Of a stretch of 64,000 bases of DNA, positions 13,912 through 23,056 are shown piece by piece; within the stretch, counting starts at the first letter, position 1; every line of letters begins with the position of its first letter. The position numbers and the translations under genes are program-made. The stretch covers positions 1 to 64,000 of the forward strand of contig NZ_JABAGR010000008.1 in NCBI RefSeq assembly GCF_012844235.1, read 5' to 3'. Source of the stretch: Parafannyhessea umbonata. GTDB taxonomy: Bacteria > Actinomycetota > Coriobacteriia > Coriobacteriales > Atopobiaceae. The notes under the pieces are model-generated. The model made no database searches and had not been told where the DNA came from. It saw nothing but the letters and a program-made list of their open reading frames with translations.

Positions 13912-16422
13912 ATGGTTGCACGCGTTCCGGAGGAAATCGAGGTCTACGGTGCCAGGGTGCATAACCTGCGCTCGGTCAACGTAAGGGTCCCGCTCCACAA
14001 GATCGTGGGGATTGCCGGGGTGTCGGGCTCGGGCAAGAGCTCGCTTGCGCTGGGGGTGCTCTACGCGGAGGGGTCACGCCGCTACCTCGAGGCGCTCTCA
14101 ACCTACACGCGCCGCCGCCTTACGCAGGCGGCACGTGCGGACGTCGACATCGTCAAATACGTGCCGGCGGCGCTGGCGCTGCACCAGCGGCCGCCCGTGC
14201 CGGGGGTGAGGTCCACCTTCGGGACCATGACGGAGGTCCTGAACTCGCTTCGCCTGCTCTTCTCGCGCGTTGGCTCCTACACCTGCCCAAACGGCCACAG
14301 GGTGCCGCCGTCGATGAACGTCGCGCTCGAGAAGCCCATGGTCTGTCCCGTCTGCGGCGAATCGTTCTACGGGCAGGGGGCGGAGGACCTCGCCTTCAAC
14401 AGCAACGGTGCCTGCCCCACGTGCGGAGGCACCGGCGTCATGCGCGTGGTGGACGAGTCGACGCTCGTGCCCGACGAGTCGAAGACGATAGACGAGGGCG
14501 CCGTTGCCCCGTGGGGGACGCTCATGTGGTCGCTCATGAAGGACGTCTGCCGTGAGATGGGGGTGCGCACCAACGTGCCCTTCTGCGAGCTCACGCCTCG
14601 GGAGCGCGAGATCGTGTTTCACGGTCCGGCGGAGAAGCGTCACGTGGTCGTGCCGATGAAGAGCTCCGACACCGCCACGGAGCTCGACTTCACGTACTAC
14701 TCCGCGACGCGCTCCGTTGAGAACGCACTTGCGAAGGCGAAGACCGACAGCGCCTACCAGCGCATCGCCCGGTTCCTTAAGGAGGAGCCATGTCCCGACT
14801 GTCACGGGACGCGGCTTTCCGCAAAGGCACGTGACCCACAGGTGCTTGGCATCAACCTTGCAGAGGTAACCGAGAAGACCCTGGACGAGCTTGCCGCATG
14901 GCTTCCGCAGGTAGAGCCAAGCCTCCCCGAGGAGGTGAGGCCGATGGCTCACACGGTGATAGCGACGCTGGACGAGCCCATCGCGCGCCTGCGGGAGCTG
15001 GGGCTTGGGTACCTCTCGCTCGACCGCGCGGGAAGTACGCTCTCCACGGGCGAGCGGCAGAGGGTGCAGCTGGCGCGTGCCGTGCGCAATCGCACGACCG
15101 GCGTTTTGTACGTGCTGGACGAGCCATCGATTGGTCTGCACCCCGCGAACGTGGAGGGGCTGCTTGGCGTGATGGATGACCTCCTTTCGGACGGCAACTC
15201 GGTGGTCGTGGTGGACCATGACGTTAGCGTGCTGAGGCATGCGGACCACCTGATCGAGGTCGGGCCGGGGTCCGGCGCCGACGGAGGGCGGATCGTGGCG
15301 CAGGGGAGCGTCGCCGAGGTCGAGGGAAGCCCCTCGTCGCGCATCGCCCCCTATCTGCTGGCAAAGGAGCCCAAGCGCCTGCGTGCTGTCCGCCCGGAGG
15401 GGGAGCTCTTCTCGCAGGGCGCGATAGCGATGGAGACCAAGGCGGTCCACACCGTGCACCCGCTCTCCATCCGGATTCCCCGGGGCGCGCTCACGGTCGT
15501 GACGGGAGTCTCGGGCTCGGGCAAGACCACCATGGTGCTGGAGTGCCTGGTTCCGGCCCTGGTCGCCCGCTCGAAGGGGCAGCGGCTGCCACGGCAGGTC
15601 GAATCCCTGGACGCAGACGGCATCCAGAGGGTGCACCTGATCGACTCCACGCCAATCGGCGCCAACGTGCGCTCCACCGTCGCCACGTACTCCGGCGTGA
15701 TGGACGAGCTCCGCCGTGCGTTTGCGCAGTCTGCGGGCGCGAAGGTGCGCGGACTGAGGGCAGGGGACTTCTCGTACAACACGGGGTCGCTGCGTTGCCC
15801 GACGTGCGACGGAACGGGAACCATATCGCTTGACGTGCAGTTTTTGCCAGACGTCGAGGTGACGTGCCCGGACTGCCACGGATCGCGCTTCTCTGGCGTC
15901 GCGTGGCAGGTGAGAAGGGCGCTCGCGCGCGCCCGCAAGGACGCCCCCGCCCCCCGCGAGCACAGCCTGCCCGAGCTCATGGCGATGACCGTCGACGAGG
16001 CGCTCGGCTGCGTGGAGTCGCTCAAGAAGGTGCGCGGGAAGCTCGGCGTGCTGCACGACCTTGGGCTTGGCTACCTGACGCTTGGCGAGGCGACGCCGGC
16101 GCTCTCCGGGGGCGAGGCGCAGCGCCTGAAGCTTGCGGGGGAGATGGGCCGCGACCAGACCGATGCGCTCTTTGTGTTTGACGAGCCCACGATCGGCCTT
16201 CACCCCCACGACGTGGAAGTGCTCGAGGGGGTGCTCGACACGCTTGTGTCGCATGGGGCGACCGTCGTGGTGATCGAGCACGACCTGGACATGATTGCGA
16301 ACGCGGACTGGATGATCGACATGGGGCCTGGCGGAGGAGAGGCGGGAGGCAAGATCGTGTATGCGGGGACGCCTTCCGGGGCGAAGGGGTGCGCGCGCTC
16401 CATTACGGGCCGATACCTCTGA
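13912..16422 (+). CDS. UvrA2-like excinuclease ATPase (class II ABC protein)
   Basis: An 836-residue UvrA paralogue, about 100 residues shorter than UvrA, as expected for UvrA2 proteins that lack the UvrB-interaction region. Two ABC modules are present: Walker A GVSGSGKSS (K42) and GVSGSGKTT; signatures STGERQRVQLARA and LSGGEAQRLKLAGE; Walker B VLDEPSIGLHP and VFDEPTIGLHP. Zinc-type motifs occur in both halves (CPTCGGTG, CPDCHGTR; CPTCDGTG, CPDCHGSR). An extra CPNGH...CPVCG pair sits near residue 125. It binds damaged DNA or drug-DNA adducts. The LexA box upstream puts it in the SOS response. Confidence 0.9.
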   Translation: MVARVPEEIEVYGARVHNLRSVNVRVPLHKIVGIAGVSGSGKSSLALGVLYAEGSRRYLEALSTYTRRRLTQAARADVDIVKYVPAALALHQRPPVPGVRSTFGTMTEVLNSLRLLFSRVGSYTCPNGHRVPPSMNVALEKPMVCPVCGESFYGQGAEDLAFNSNGACPTCGGTGVMRVVDESTLVPDESKTIDEGAVAPWGTLMWSLMKDVCREMGVRTNVPFCELTPREREIVFHGPAEKRHVVVPMKSSDTATELDFTYYSATRSVENALAKAKTDSAYQRIARFLKEEPCPDCHGTRLSAKARDPQVLGINLAEVTEKTLDELAAWLPQVEPSLPEEVRPMAHTVIATLDEPIARLRELGLGYLSLDRAGSTLSTGERQRVQLARAVRNRTTGVLYVLDEPSIGLHPANVEGLLGVMDDLLSDGNSVVVVDHDVSVLRHADHLIEVGPGSGADGGRIVAQGSVAEVEGSPSSRIAPYLLAKEPKRLRAVRPEGELFSQGAIAMETKAVHTVHPLSIRIPRGALTVVTGVSGSGKTTMVLECLVPALVARSKGQRLPRQVESLDADGIQRVHLIDSTPIGANVRSTVATYSGVMDELRRAFAQSAGAKVRGLRAGDFSYNTGSLRCPTCDGTGTISLDVQFLPDVEVTCPDCHGSRFSGVAWQVRRALARARKDAPAPREHSLPELMAMTVDEALGCVESLKKVRGKLGVLHDLGLGYLTLGEATPALSGGEAQRLKLAGEMGRDQTDALFVFDEPTIGLHPHDVEVLEGVLDTLVSHGATVVVIEHDLDMIANADWMIDMGPGGGEAGGKIVYAGTPSGAKGCARSITGRYL

Positions 16423-16492
16423 CGGGCTGGGGCAATGGATCGGGGTATGCCGTGCTACATTGGCAAGCAATGGGTACGTTGGAGGGGGAGCA

Positions 16493-17536
16493 ATGGCGTC
16501 ATTGGACGAGAAGTGCCAGAGTCCCGAGGTGGAGGACGAGCTGCGCAGGCTGAGGGTGTTCGACCTGCACTGCGACACGCTGGACTCGCTGTGCATGAGG
16601 GACGTCGAGCCCTTTGCGACGCAGCTTGCGAACACGCTGGGCGGAGACATGGTCGAAAACGACCTTGCGCTTGCGGCGGGACGCATGGCGAAGGCGGCGC
16701 CCGGGGGATGGACGCAATGCTATGCCGTGTGGGTGCCGGACGACCTCTCGCACACGCCGTTCACGCCGCTGGAGTTCTATCGCCACGTGAGGGACTACTT
16801 CAAGCGGCAGACAGCCACGAACTCGTGCAGCCTCGCGCGTACTGAGGACGCCCGCAGCGCGCAGGCGGCCCATGCGTGGGGGAGCGTCGCCGCGATGCTC
16901 ACGGTAGAGAACGGGTCTCTCATCGGGCGCGACCTTGCCGTGGTGGACGAGCTCGCGGCGGATGGCGTGAAGATGCTGACGCTCACGTGGAACGGGAAGA
17001 ACGACATCGCGTCCGGCAACGACACGGCTGATGGCATGTCCGACTTCGGCCGCGAGGTCGTGCGCGCGCTGGAGGACCGCCGCATCGTGGTGGACGTGAG
17101 CCACCTGAACGATGCGGGCTTCGCGGACCTGCTGCGCGTGGCGACGCGACCGTTCGTGGCGTCGCACTCCAACAGCCGCGCCGTGTGCCCGCACCCGCGC
17201 AACCTGACGGACGCCCAGTTTGGCGAGATCCGCGACCGCGGCGGCCTTGTGGGCATCAACTACTACCGCGCGTTCGTCGCGGACGAACCTGCGGGCAAGG
17301 ACGTGACGTTCGACCAGCTCAGCAGGCATATCGACCACTTCCTCTCCCTCGGGGGCGAGAAGGTCCTCGCCCTGGGCAGCGACTTCGACGGGTCGGACAC
17401 CCCCGCCTGGCTCGCACGCTGCGACGACGTGCCCGCGCTCTTCTCGCGCGTCGCGTCGCGCTTTGGGCTGGACCTCGCGCGGCGCATGTTCTGCCAGAAC
17501 GCGCAGGAGTTCTTCGAGCGCAACGAGACGCGGTAG
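16493..17536 (+). CDS. Membrane dipeptidase-type peptidase (M19 family)
   Basis: A 347-residue zinc peptidase of the M19 (renal dipeptidase) family. Metal ligands: FDLHCDTLD near residue 25 (HxD), a bridging Glu in the LTVENG segment (about 140) and histidines in VVDVSHLND and FVASHSNSRA. The final GSDFDGSD motif is also typical. It should cleave dipeptides in the cytoplasm. GGAGGGGGAG precedes the ATG, 70 bases after the uvrA2 gene. An exact GGGCGAGAAGG word encodes the conserved GGEKVLALGSDFDG, showing that part of the word's usage reflects ordinary coding. Confidence 0.9.
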   Translation: MASLDEKCQSPEVEDELRRLRVFDLHCDTLDSLCMRDVEPFATQLANTLGGDMVENDLALAAGRMAKAAPGGWTQCYAVWVPDDLSHTPFTPLEFYRHVRDYFKRQTATNSCSLARTEDARSAQAAHAWGSVAAMLTVENGSLIGRDLAVVDELAADGVKMLTLTWNGKNDIASGNDTADGMSDFGREVVRALEDRRIVVDVSHLNDAGFADLLRVATRPFVASHSNSRAVCPHPRNLTDAQFGEIRDRGGLVGINYYRAFVADEPAGKDVTFDQLSRHIDHFLSLGGEKVLALGSDFDGSDTPAWLARCDDVPALFSRVASRFGLDLARRMFCQNAQEFFERNETR

Positions 17537-17638
17537 CGAGACGCCTCCTGTGCCGGTCGCACGCGGCGGCGCCCGTCGTCCCGCGGGCGGCGTGGGTTGC
17601 GCCGCCTGTCGGACGGTGCTGGACGTCCCCTCCCATAA

Positions 17639-17660
17639 ATGCTATTGATGTAGTAGCAAT
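17639..17660. promoter_or_regulatory. 22-bp palindrome ATGCTAT-N7-GTAGCAAT upstream of nox
   Basis: The inverted repeat TGCTA-N9-TAGCA lies about 100 bases before the NADH oxidase start. The same outer sequence with a different N7 occurs in front of nrdA (27561-27582). Conservation of arms but not spacer is what a shared operator would show. Confidence 0.65.
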
Positions 17661-17757
17661 TATGGCGACAGTCGGGACGGCCGTGGGTCACATCCTGGGG
17701 TCGCCTACGTCTTGGCGGCGTCGGCCACTGCCGCGCCAACGGAGGGAGACCACCACC

Positions 17758-19110
17758 ATGAGCAGGATCGTTATCGTCGGCGCAAACCACGCGGGCACCG
17801 CTGCGGCAAACACCATTCTGGACAACTACCCGGAAAACGAGGTCGTGATCTTCGACCAGAACAGCAACATCAGCTTCCTGGGATGCGGCATGGCGCTGTG
17901 GATCGGCGGGCAGATCTCCAAGCCGGACGGACTGTTCTACCAGACGAAGGAGGGCTTCGAGGCGAAGGGCGCGACCGTCCACATGGAGACCCGCGTGGAG
18001 TCGATCGACTACTACGCCCACGTGGTGCATGCGGTCGCGGCGGACGGCACCGCCATCGACCAGCCGTACGACAAGCTGATACTGGCCACCGGCTCCGAGC
18101 CCATCATCCCACCCGTCGAGGGGATGGACCTCCAGAACATCCAGCGCGTCAAGCTCTTCCAGCAGGCGGAGGAGGTCGTCCACAAGCTTAAGGACCCTGC
18201 GATCCGTCGCGTCGCGGTGGTGGGTGCCGGCTACATTGGTGTGGAGCTTGCGGAGGCCTTCCGGCGCAACGGCCGCGACGTGACGCTCATCGACATGGCT
18301 GACACCTGCGTGGCAGGAAACTTTGACCCGGAGTTCAGCGCGCTCATGGAGAAGAACCTGGCGGACCATGGGATCGGACTCGCCTTCGGCGAGCGCGTGC
18401 TGCGTTACGAGGGCGAGGGTGGCAAGGTCACGCGCGTAGTGACGGACAAGGGTACGCACGAGACCGACATGGTATGCGTCTGCATTGGCTTCAAGCCGAA
18501 CACGGAGATGTTCCGCTACGTTGGCTTCGAGATGATGAAGAACGGTGCGCTGCTTGTGGACCACCACCAGGAGACGTCCAAGCCGGGCGTCTACGCCGCG
18601 GGTGACTGCTCCAGCTGCTTCTATAACGCGGCCGACGGCGAGCCGGCGTACATCGCGCTTGCGACGAACGCGGTGCGCTCCGGCATCGTGGCAGCACACA
18701 ACGCGTGCGGCACGGCGGTCGACGGCATCGGCGTGCAGGGCTCCTCTGGCATCTGCATCTACGACCTGAAGATGGTGGCGACCGGACTTACCCAGAAGAA
18801 GGCGCTTGCCGCCGGCTACGACGCGCGCGTGAGCGACTTTGCGCAGGTGCAGAAGGCGACGTTTGTAGAAACGCCGAACCCCGAGGTCAAGGTACGCATC
18901 GTGTACGACGGCACCACGCGCAAGGTGCTGGGCGCGCAGATGGCGTCCACCTACGACATGAGCGCGGGCATCCACATGTTCTCGCTCGCGATCCAGGAGG
19001 GGGTCACGATAGACCGCCTGGCGCTTCTCGACGTGTTCTTCCTTCCGCACTTCAACCAGCCGTACAACTACTACACGATGGCCGCGTACAACGCGATGCT
19101 GGGGAAGTAG
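17758..19110 (+). CDS. nox: NADH oxidase / CoA-disulfide reductase family flavoprotein
   Basis: A 450-residue pyridine nucleotide-disulfide oxidoreductase. It has an N-terminal FAD motif (IVIVGANHAGTAAA), a single redox cysteine in SFLGCGMALW (about C44), an NAD motif (VAVVGAGYIGVELAEAF), a second FAD motif (GVYAAGDC) and a dimerisation domain. The lone Cys (Cys-sulfenic type) indicates water-forming NADH oxidase or CoA-disulfide reductase rather than a CxxxxC reductase. It removes oxygen and recycles NAD in an anaerobe. GGAGGGAG precedes the ATG; a strong terminator follows; the upstream palindrome is shared with nrdA. Confidence 0.88.
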   Translation: MSRIVIVGANHAGTAAANTILDNYPENEVVIFDQNSNISFLGCGMALWIGGQISKPDGLFYQTKEGFEAKGATVHMETRVESIDYYAHVVHAVAADGTAIDQPYDKLILATGSEPIIPPVEGMDLQNIQRVKLFQQAEEVVHKLKDPAIRRVAVVGAGYIGVELAEAFRRNGRDVTLIDMADTCVAGNFDPEFSALMEKNLADHGIGLAFGERVLRYEGEGGKVTRVVTDKGTHETDMVCVCIGFKPNTEMFRYVGFEMMKNGALLVDHHQETSKPGVYAAGDCSSCFYNAADGEPAYIALATNAVRSGIVAAHNACGTAVDGIGVQGSSGICIYDLKMVATGLTQKKALAAGYDARVSDFAQVQKATFVETPNPEVKVRIVYDGTTRKVLGAQMASTYDMSAGIHMFSLAIQEGVTIDRLALLDVFFLPHFNQPYNYYTMAAYNAMLGK

Positions 19111-19166
19111 GCTAGGCGCGTCTGCGTGAAAACGCCGTGACGGCGGTTGCGGATAGGCAAATCGAG

Positions 19167-19206
19167 CGGGAGGCCGGCATGTTGCCCGGCCTCCCGTCTT
19201 GTTGTC
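19167..19206 (+). terminator. Rho-independent terminator of nox
   Basis: CGGGAGGCCGG (19167-19177) pairs perfectly with CCGGCCTCCCG (19186-19196) and is followed by TCTTGTTGTC. Confidence 0.85.
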
Positions 19207-19271
19207 GTGCTACCTGCGACGCACATCGGTAGGTGATGGAAACTCACCCTGCCAACTGCGAATTTGCGAGG

Positions 19272-19700
19272 CTATGCCGCCTGCTGGCGAAGCATCCACA
19301 GCGTCTTGGACAGGCTCGCGATGTACTCGTCCATCTTGGCGCTCACGAGGTGGTTGGACTCCGCGTCCGCCTGGTCCTTTATCGCAGATACCTGCTCGAG
19401 GAGGTGCGAGAAGTCCTCGCGCACGCTGGCGAAGGCCTCGGCACTCGCAAGCGGCTCGTCTGCGCGCTCAGCGATGTCGGCGGTGGAGAGGACTTCCGCG
19501 AGCGACGCGATGGGCTTTCCGCCCAGCTGCAGCAGGAGTTCAGCCACGTCGTCGATGGCGGGAAGCAGCCCGTCGTAGAGTTCCTCGAGCTGGGCGTGCG
19601 CCTGGAAGAAATCGCTTCCGGCTACGTACCAGTGCTGGTTCTGGAGCTTGTGGTACTCGACGGTGAGGTTGGCGAGAAGGGCGTTGAGCTTGGATTCCAT
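19272..19700 (-). CDS. dps: Dps/ferritin-like DNA protection protein
   Basis: A 142-residue four-helix Dps-family protein that oxidises and stores iron and shields DNA from peroxide. The ferroxidase-site pattern is visible: NQHWYVAGSDFFQAHAQLEELYD (about residues 21-43) with H, D and E ligands, then DDVAELLLQLGGKPIASLAE. The N terminus is short, without a Lys-rich DNA-binding tail. AAAGGATCC precedes the ATG. A good sigma-70 promoter with flanking inverted operator arms lies upstream, as expected for an iron- or peroxide-controlled gene. Confidence 0.88.
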   Translation of the reverse strand: MESKLNALLANLTVEYHKLQNQHWYVAGSDFFQAHAQLEELYDGLLPAIDDVAELLLQLGGKPIASLAEVLSTADIAERADEPLASAEAFASVREDFSHLLEQVSAIKDQADAESNHLVSAKMDEYIASLSKTLWMLRQQAA

Positions 19701-19738
19701 GGTGGATCCTTTCTGTCGTGTCCCGTTTGGCTGAGCCT

Positions 19739-19813
19739 TTATTAGGACAATTTCTTGTTAGTGGAACTATACCCGATTGGAGTGCGGTAGTAAACAGGAA
19801 TTTGTCCTAATAA
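19739..19813 (-). promoter_or_regulatory. dps promoter bracketed by a 12-bp inverted repeat
   Basis: On the minus strand TTTACT (19794-19789), a 17-base spacer and TATAGT (19771-19766) form a promoter for dps. The perfect inverted arms TTATTAGGACAA (19739-19750) and TTGTCCTAATAA (19802-19813) bracket it, 51 bases apart. The arms slightly recall DtxR-type TTAGG half-sites, but the regulator is not identified. Confidence 0.7.
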
Positions 19814-19832
19814 ATTCTTCACACCCGAGTTC

Positions 19833-20699
19833 TTGGAAAGGTTCCCGCTAGACATCACGGACGACTTCATGTTTGGGACCGTCTTCCAGGACTTGGGGCT
19901 CTGCCGCGGGCTTGTGGAGGTCCTCCTTGGGATCAAGGTAAGGGACCTCAGGATGGTCGAGCGGCAGGAGCTCGTGGACTTTGGCCCCGCGTCGCGGGCC
20001 GGGGTAGTGGATCTGCTGGTGTGGGACGTCGACGGCAACGTCTACGACGTGGAGATGCAGAACGGCGCGGACCCGGACATCGCGCGAAGGGCGCGCAGGT
20101 ACCTCTCGCTGGTGGATGCGAGCCTGTTGGACCGAGGCCAACGCTTTGGCGACGCGGGAAACGTCGTCGTGGTGTTCATCTGTGCTCACGACCCGTTTGG
20201 GCGGGGATGGAAGCGCTACAACTACCCGCGGCAATGCGAGCAGGACGGCGAGCCACTGGGAGACGGGACGAGCATCGTGTTCGTGAACGCGGAGGGTACG
20301 AAGGGCGACTTCGGCGACGGATTCGACGCGTTCATGAGCTACCTGCGGGATGATAATGTGATTGGAAGCGACTTCGTCCGAAGCGTGGACGACGCCGTGT
20401 GCGGCTTTCGCGACGACCCCAGGTGGAGGCGATTCAGGATGCTTTGGTCCGAGAAGTACCGTAACGAGTTTGCGGACGCGCGCGACGAAGGCAGGGCCGA
20501 AGGTATGGCTGCAGGTAGGGCAGAAGGCATAGCCGAGGGCAAGGCCGAAGGCAACGAAGAGGGCTTCTCAAGGGCCATGGCCCTGACGTCCAGACTCATG
20601 GCGGACGGCCGCGAGCGGGAGCTCGAGGAGGCAATGCGAGATCCGGAGATGATGAGGCGACTCCTCGAGGAGTACGGGCTCTCGAACGATTGCGTATGA
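19833..20699 (+). CDS. Rpn/PD-(D/E)XK nuclease family transposase-like protein
   Basis: A 288-residue member of the Rpn (recombination-promoting nuclease) family. The N terminus has the typical PLDITDDFMFGTVFQD. The nuclease core is visible as VVDLLVWDVDGNVYDVEMQN (D...ExQ variant of PD-(D/E)XK). The C terminus is a Glu/Gly helical repeat (EGMAAGRAEGIAEGKAEG) common to the family. No ATG or clear ribosome-binding site is present: the best start is TTG, yet in-frame codons upstream (NKFFTPEF) also look family-like, so the 5' end may be truncated or use a rare start. Confidence 0.8.
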   Translation: MERFPLDITDDFMFGTVFQDLGLCRGLVEVLLGIKVRDLRMVERQELVDFGPASRAGVVDLLVWDVDGNVYDVEMQNGADPDIARRARRYLSLVDASLLDRGQRFGDAGNVVVVFICAHDPFGRGWKRYNYPRQCEQDGEPLGDGTSIVFVNAEGTKGDFGDGFDAFMSYLRDDNVIGSDFVRSVDDAVCGFRDDPRWRRFRMLWSEKYRNEFADARDEGRAEGMAAGRAEGIAEGKAEGNEEGFSRAMALTSRLMADGRERELEEAMRDPEMMRRLLEEYGLSNDCV

Positions 20700-20767
20700 C
20701 GCTCCGCGGGGTTGAGAGCGGCGTGTGGGAGATGCGGCATGTAGGAGAATGGCGAACGATATGAGCG

Positions 20768-20798
20768 GGCGGGGCATCCGGAATCCGGAAACCCCGCC
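20768..20798. terminator. Bidirectional terminator-like hairpin
   Basis: GGCGGGG (20768-20774) pairs with CCCCGCC (20792-20798), with an inner CCGG/CCGG stem, between the convergent rpn and flavoenzyme genes. There is no U tract. A CCTTCTCGCC copy of the dispersed word follows at 20813. Confidence 0.5.
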
Positions 20799-20833
20799 AG
20801 CGGCTGCATCGTCCTTCTCGCCGCGCGCCTTTG

Positions 20834-22819
20834 CTAGATCGTGTGCGCGGCCTCGTACGCGTCCCAAATGGCCGTGAGGATGTTGCCCACGTGGCGCCCG
20901 TCGCCGATCTCGAACACCTCGTACCCGTGTCCGCGCAGGTCAGGTGCCATGGACGGGTTGGGCCTGAAGCCGACCGCGATTACCACGGTGTCGGCGGGCA
21001 GTGTCCTGACGCCATCCGGACCCTGGACCACGGCGCCCGCGTCCGTCACGGAGGAGATGCGCGTGTTCGTGAGGACGGGCGTGCCGTGGTGGGCGAACGC
21101 GTCGCGCAGGTACATGGCATTTGGCAGCGGCACCGCCGGGCCGGAGCTCAGGATCTGCGGCAGCGCCTCCACGATGGTGACGTCGTGCCCCTTGTTTACG
21201 AGGTCGAGCGAGATCTCGCAGCCCACGAGGCCGCCTCCCACCACGACGACGCGCCGGCCGACGCGCTCCTCATGCAGGAGGGCGTCGATGCAGCCGAGGG
21301 TCTTGGGGTGGTCGATGCCCGGGATGGGCGGCATCACGGCGGAGGAGCCGCTCGCCAGGATGACGGCGTCCGGTGCGAGGCCGTCGACCAGCTCCGGCGT
21401 GGCCTCGACGCCCATGCGCACGTCGACGCCCCAGTCGTCCAGCTCGCCCTGGTACCAGAGGTTGAGCTCGCGGACCTCGCCCTTGAAGTCGTGCGCACCG
21501 CCGCTGATGAGGTGTCCGCCGAGCTCGTCGCCCTTCTCGAGCAGCGTTACGCGGTGGCCGCGCATGGCACAGGTGCGCGCCGCCTCCATGCCGGCGACGC
21601 CGCCGCCCACCACCACGACGCTCTTGCGCACGAGCGCCGGCGTGGGCGCGTAGTCCTTGTCGCGGCCGATGAGGGGGTTCACGGCGCAGCCGCTGGGAAG
21701 TCCCTGGAACAGGCGGAGCAGGCAGCCCTGGTTGCAGGCTATGCAGGGGCGGATCTTGTCCGGGCGGCCTATGGCGACCTTCTTGGGGAGGTCGGGGTCG
21801 GCGAGCATGGGCCTGCCGATGGCGATGGCGTCGAAGGCGCCCTCCTCGATGCAGCGCTCGTCCGCGTCGACGTCGCCCATGCGGCTGCCGCAGATGATGG
21901 GAATGCCCACGGCCTCCTTCGCGGCGCGCGCGATGTCCTCCATGTAGCCGCGCTTCACGTACATGGGTGGGCAGGCGTAGTAGAAGCTGTCGTACACGCC
22001 GGTGTCCACGTCGAGCGCGTCTACGCCCGCCTCCTCCAGGATGCGGCAGATCTGGACGCCCTCCTCGAGCGTGCGCCAGGCCTCGCCCTCGCCGTCGATC
22101 GAGCCCTGGTTAAAGCCCCTGGCGTACGCCTTCAGCCCCAGGCGCACCGTCACGGCGAAGTCGTCGCCGCACGACTCCTTTATGCCCTGGACGATCTGCG
22201 TGCACATGCGCATGCGGCCGCGCAGGTCTCCGCCGTACTCGTCCGTGCGGCGGTTCGTGAGAGAGGACGCCATCTGGTCAAGCAGGTAGCCCCAGTGTAT
22301 GGCGTGAAGCTCGACGCCGGGGTATCCCGCCTGCTGTACCACGCGGGCCGCGTCCACCATCATCTTGATCTTCTCGCGCACGTCCTCCGTCGTGAGGACC
22401 GGGTTCATCTTGTCCGTGGTGCCAAAGTACGGGTTGGCGCTGGGGCCATAGGAGCCGGGGCTGTTGCGTCCGAGGCCTGCGGATATCTGGATGAACATCT
22501 TGGCGCCGTACGCCTCGAGCCGGGCGAGAAGTGCGGCGGAGCTTACGATGAACGCCTGGCGGGATGCGGGCGTCGCCATGAACGAGGGACCGAGGGCGCC
22601 GGGCTCGTCGATCTTGTAGTCCGTCATGAGGGCGCCGGTCTGCACGAGGCCCATGCCGCCCTGGGCGCGGCGCACGAAGTACTCGATCCCCTCCTTGCTG
22701 AAGGACCCGTCCGGCGCGAGGTAGGCGCCCGTGGTGGTCGGCGCCATCACGAAGCGGTTCTTGATTTTGATCTTTCCTATGGCAAACGGGCTGTTGAGGG
22801 CTGCGTAGCTGTCTTGCAT
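20834..22819 (-). CDS. NADH:flavin oxidoreductase, enoate reductase / BaiCD-BaiH-like
   Basis: A 661-residue old-yellow-enzyme-type reductase. Residues about 1-330 are the FMN TIM barrel (RFVMAPTTTGAYLAPDG; VELHAIHWGYLLDQ active-site His pair). Next comes a [4Fe-4S] segment (CIACNQGCLLRLFQGLPSGC), then FAD and NADH Rossmann motifs (VVVVGGGVAGMEAARTC; VVVVGGGLVGCEISLDLV). The architecture matches 2-enoate reductases, 2,4-dienoyl-CoA reductases and the bile-acid enzymes BaiCD/BaiH. It should reduce an activated C=C bond; substrate unknown. AGGAGGAGT precedes the ATG. Monocistronic. Confidence 0.9.
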   Translation of the reverse strand: MQDSYAALNSPFAIGKIKIKNRFVMAPTTTGAYLAPDGSFSKEGIEYFVRRAQGGMGLVQTGALMTDYKIDEPGALGPSFMATPASRQAFIVSSAALLARLEAYGAKMFIQISAGLGRNSPGSYGPSANPYFGTTDKMNPVLTTEDVREKIKMMVDAARVVQQAGYPGVELHAIHWGYLLDQMASSLTNRRTDEYGGDLRGRMRMCTQIVQGIKESCGDDFAVTVRLGLKAYARGFNQGSIDGEGEAWRTLEEGVQICRILEEAGVDALDVDTGVYDSFYYACPPMYVKRGYMEDIARAAKEAVGIPIICGSRMGDVDADERCIEEGAFDAIAIGRPMLADPDLPKKVAIGRPDKIRPCIACNQGCLLRLFQGLPSGCAVNPLIGRDKDYAPTPALVRKSVVVVGGGVAGMEAARTCAMRGHRVTLLEKGDELGGHLISGGAHDFKGEVRELNLWYQGELDDWGVDVRMGVEATPELVDGLAPDAVILASGSSAVMPPIPGIDHPKTLGCIDALLHEERVGRRVVVVGGGLVGCEISLDLVNKGHDVTIVEALPQILSSGPAVPLPNAMYLRDAFAHHGTPVLTNTRISSVTDAGAVVQGPDGVRTLPADTVVIAVGFRPNPSMAPDLRGHGYEVFEIGDGRHVGNILTAIWDAYEAAHTI

Positions 22820-23056
22820 TACTCCTCCTAAAGGGACGTGGGTGGCCTGATTCTAGAAGGGGCACGCCGTGTGGGCGGCATCGTTTCGGTAGGTGACGGC
22901 GTCGCCGCGCCTACCGCGTAAACGCGACGAGCGTCTGGCCTCCCACGAGGTCGTGCCGCGCTCGATGCCGTGCGCGAGGTCAGCCGACCACGCGACCTGC
23001 AGGTCCGAGAGACTGCCGAACACGTGGAACGCCTCCGACCACCCGGCTCCCGGCTG

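Noticed and set aside
17353-17363. Dispersed word in the dipeptidase as evidence for a selected DNA signal
   Set aside because: Here GGEK is part of a conserved protein motif, so this copy may be explained by coding alone and was not used as support.
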